A DNA stretch of 15,565 bases, from the NCBI GenBank assembly GCA_943324925.2, contig CALPNL020000025.1, positions 1-15,565 of the forward strand, read 5' to 3'. This document shows, piece by piece, positions 14,631 to 15,565 of the stretch. The DNA comes from Chitinophaga pinensis (GTDB taxonomy: Bacteria > Bacteroidota > Bacteroidia > Flavobacteriales > Flavobacteriaceae). Position 1 is the first letter of the stretch. Every line of letters begins with the position of its first letter. The notes under the pieces are model-generated. The model ran no database searches. It saw only the letters and a list, made by a program, of their open reading frames with translations, and was not told the DNA's origin. The translations under genes and the position numbers were made by a program.

Positions 14631-15215
14631 TAATATCATAATTTCCTTTTGCGTTGAAAGTCCTTTATCGTGCAAATACCACATTTGCAAATCCGATTTA
14701 ATAGTATCATCAATTACGCCAAATTTTTCTTTGTAATTGAAAACCAATTCAACTGCACCCTTCGGTCTTGGCCCCCAATCTGCTATTACATCCAAAGAGT
14801 TTTTATCTAAAATAATTAATTTTGGAATCGACATATTTCCATTGGTAAGAAACAAATTCATCACGTCTTCATTCTCGTCGCGAAAGACAATTTTTAAATC
14901 GATGTGGTCAGAAACTTCACTCATTTTATGAAAAATGGGAAGTAATTGAGCTGCGTCACCACACCAACCTTCAGCAATAACAAGCCAAATATAGGAAGAT
15001 TGAATTGCTTTTAATTTAGAAATTATCGAATCATCAATAATTATGGTTTTATCTAAACGATGCATTCTCGTTTCGTTCAAACGGCTGTAATTAACTAGTG
15101 CTTCTGTTTGAATTGCCCCAGAGGTTTTTCCTTCTAGTAATAAATCAACTACTATTTTTCTATATTCTTGGTAAGAATAACTGTTGTTTAATGCATTTTT
15201 AAGTATCTCTTTCAT
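14616..15215 (-). CDS. Thioredoxin-fold family protein with a single cysteine
   Basis: This 199-residue cytoplasmic protein has a helical N-terminal extension (about 1-55) followed by a thioredoxin fold. The strand IWLVIAEGWCGDAAQLLPIF (76-95) carries the active-site equivalent W84-C85-G86-D87-A88, where the second Cys of CxxC is Ala. SIPKLIILD (129-137) supplies the cis-Pro loop (P131). C85 is the only cysteine in the protein. I read it as the Bacteroidota thioredoxin family related to Thioredoxin_9. A normal two-cysteine disulfide exchange is not possible within one chain; a monothiol, mixed-disulfide or non-redox role is more likely. The start at 15215 matches the family N-terminus as far as I can judge. 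It diverges from pyrH and its 3' end overlaps the previous plus-strand gene. Confidence 0.82.
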   Translation of the reverse strand: MKEILKNALNNSYSYQEYRKIVVDLLLEGKTSGAIQTEALVNYSRLNETRMHRLDKTIIIDDSIISKLKAIQSSYIWLVIAEGWCGDAAQLLPIFHKMSEVSDHIDLKIVFRDENEDVMNLFLTNGNMSIPKLIILDKNSLDVIADWGPRPKGAVELVFNYKEKFGVIDDTIKSDLQMWYLHDKGLSTQKEIMILLKSS

Positions 15216-15351
15216 CGGATTGTTTTTGCGAAATTACGAAAAACCCTTATTTTAATTATGATAAATATCACAACCATTAAATGTCTATTATTGACTAAAC
15301 TATAAAGTTCAAAAAAAATGCGAACACTATTTAATAAAAAAAGAATATGTC

Positions 15352-15359
15352 TATATTTG
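15352..15359 (+). promoter_or_regulatory. -7 promoter element of pyrH
   Basis: TATATTTG is an ideal TAnnTTTG match, 21 nt before the pyrH ATG. At the -33 position the sequence is TTT rather than TTG (19-nt spacer). The 15216-15380 gap between the divergent thioredoxin-like and pyrH genes also contains the small dyad TGATA-AA-TATCA (15259-15270). Confidence 0.6.
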
Positions 15360-15380
15360 CACCATACAACTCAAACAATT

Positions 15381-15565
15381 ATGAAATACAAAAGAATTCT
15401 TCTAAAATTAAGTGGTGAAGCGCTAATGGGTGAAAGACAATATGGAATTGATCCGGCTAGATTGGCAGAATATGCTGAAGAAATCAAAAAAATTCACGAT
15501 CAAGGTGTTCAAATTGCAATTGTAATTGGCGGTGGAAACATATTTAGAGGAGTTGCAGGGGCAAG
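15381..15565 (+). CDS. pyrH: UMP kinase, N-terminal part, cut by the window edge
   Basis: The enzyme phosphorylates UMP to UDP with ATP, the committed step from UMP to the other pyrimidine nucleotides, and belongs to the amino-acid kinase fold as a cytoplasmic hexamer. The first 61 codons are present: MKYKRILLKLSGEALMGE with the nucleotide-binding KLSGEAL (9-15), then the helix IDPARLAEYAEEIKKI and the glycine-rich IAIVIGGGNIFRGVAGA (45-61), whose GGGNIFRG (50-57) is diagnostic of bacterial PyrH. About 175 residues lie beyond the window. Other bacteria often have pyrH followed by frr, which cannot be checked here. Confidence 0.96.
   Translation, partial: MKYKRILLKLSGEALMGERQYGIDPARLAEYAEEIKKIHDQGVQIAIVIGGGNIFRGVAGA

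Noticed and set aside
14671..14689. Hairpin TGCAAAT-ACCAC-ATTTGCA as terminator for the overlapping convergent genes
   Set aside because: It is not followed by a T run in either direction and lies inside the thioredoxin-like coding region (encoding part of MWYLHDKG).
1..15565. pyrC and pyrH in one window as a pyrimidine gene cluster
   Set aside because: They lie at opposite ends, about 14 kb apart, on opposite strands, with unrelated genes between. I see no shared regulatory sequence.
1..15565. Mobile element, defence island, CRISPR array or biosynthetic cluster
   Set aside because: No transposase, integrase, Cas, nuclease or large biosynthetic protein is encoded. No spaced direct repeats or terminal inverted repeats were seen. 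All genes look like core Flavobacteriaceae content.

Overview
The window looks like a piece of a Flavobacteriaceae chromosome, most likely Flavobacterium or a close relative. The DNA is AT-rich. Starts have no clear Shine-Dalgarno sequences, and several genes are preceded by the Bacteroidota -7 element TAnnTTTG. Most proteins have the character of Bacteroidota families (DUF4271, DUF3098, the leucyl-tRNA synthetase with an extra insertion, the DDQVHFR form of dihydroorotase). I saw no rRNA, tRNA, IS element, phage gene, CRISPR array or defence locus. This is mostly core, vertically inherited sequence.

Layout, left to right. (1) 1-1707, minus strand: a DPM1-like GT2 glycosyltransferase followed after 10 nt by pyrC (dihydroorotase, cut by the window edge). 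(2) 1814-3250, plus strand: a DUF4271 membrane protein and a HemD-type uroporphyrinogen-III synthase, closed by a strong bidirectional hairpin terminator. (3) 3317-5405, minus strand: pckA (ATP-dependent PEP carboxykinase) with a DUF423 membrane protein upstream. (4) 5556-7464, plus strand: a saccharopine dehydrogenase-family enzyme followed by an Lrp/AsnC regulator, a plausible lysine-metabolism unit, closed by a second terminator. (5) 7586-11209, minus strand: leuS and then a YugP-like membrane zinc metallopeptidase. (6) 11445-14630, plus strand: ftsX, DUF3098, uppP, truB and a secreted beta-rich protein, tightly packed with overlapping start/stop codons from uppP onward. This envelope-plus-tRNA-modification operon carries ftsX without ftsE. 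(7) 14616-15215, minus strand: a thioredoxin-fold protein with a single cysteine, overlapping the previous gene tail to tail. (8) 15381-15565, plus strand: the start of pyrH (UMP kinase).

The most unusual signal is inside leuS. Two near-identical GC-rich palindromes (sense strand TCCCGA-NNCT-TCGGGAG) lie about 750 bp apart, in the same orientation and the same reading phase. Both encode P-D-[A/T]-S-G in apparent surface loops. They look like copies of a short palindromic repeat that inserted in frame into a protein gene, comparable in principle to Rickettsia palindromic elements. Secondary signals are candidate operators: a dyad upstream of the saccharopine dehydrogenase next to its Lrp-type regulator, a dyad in the leader of the regulator gene, and two TAAATATTTA palindromes 21 bp apart at the pckA promoter. 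No stretch without a gene exceeds 300 bases; the longest is 11210-11444, between the divergent leuS and ftsX.
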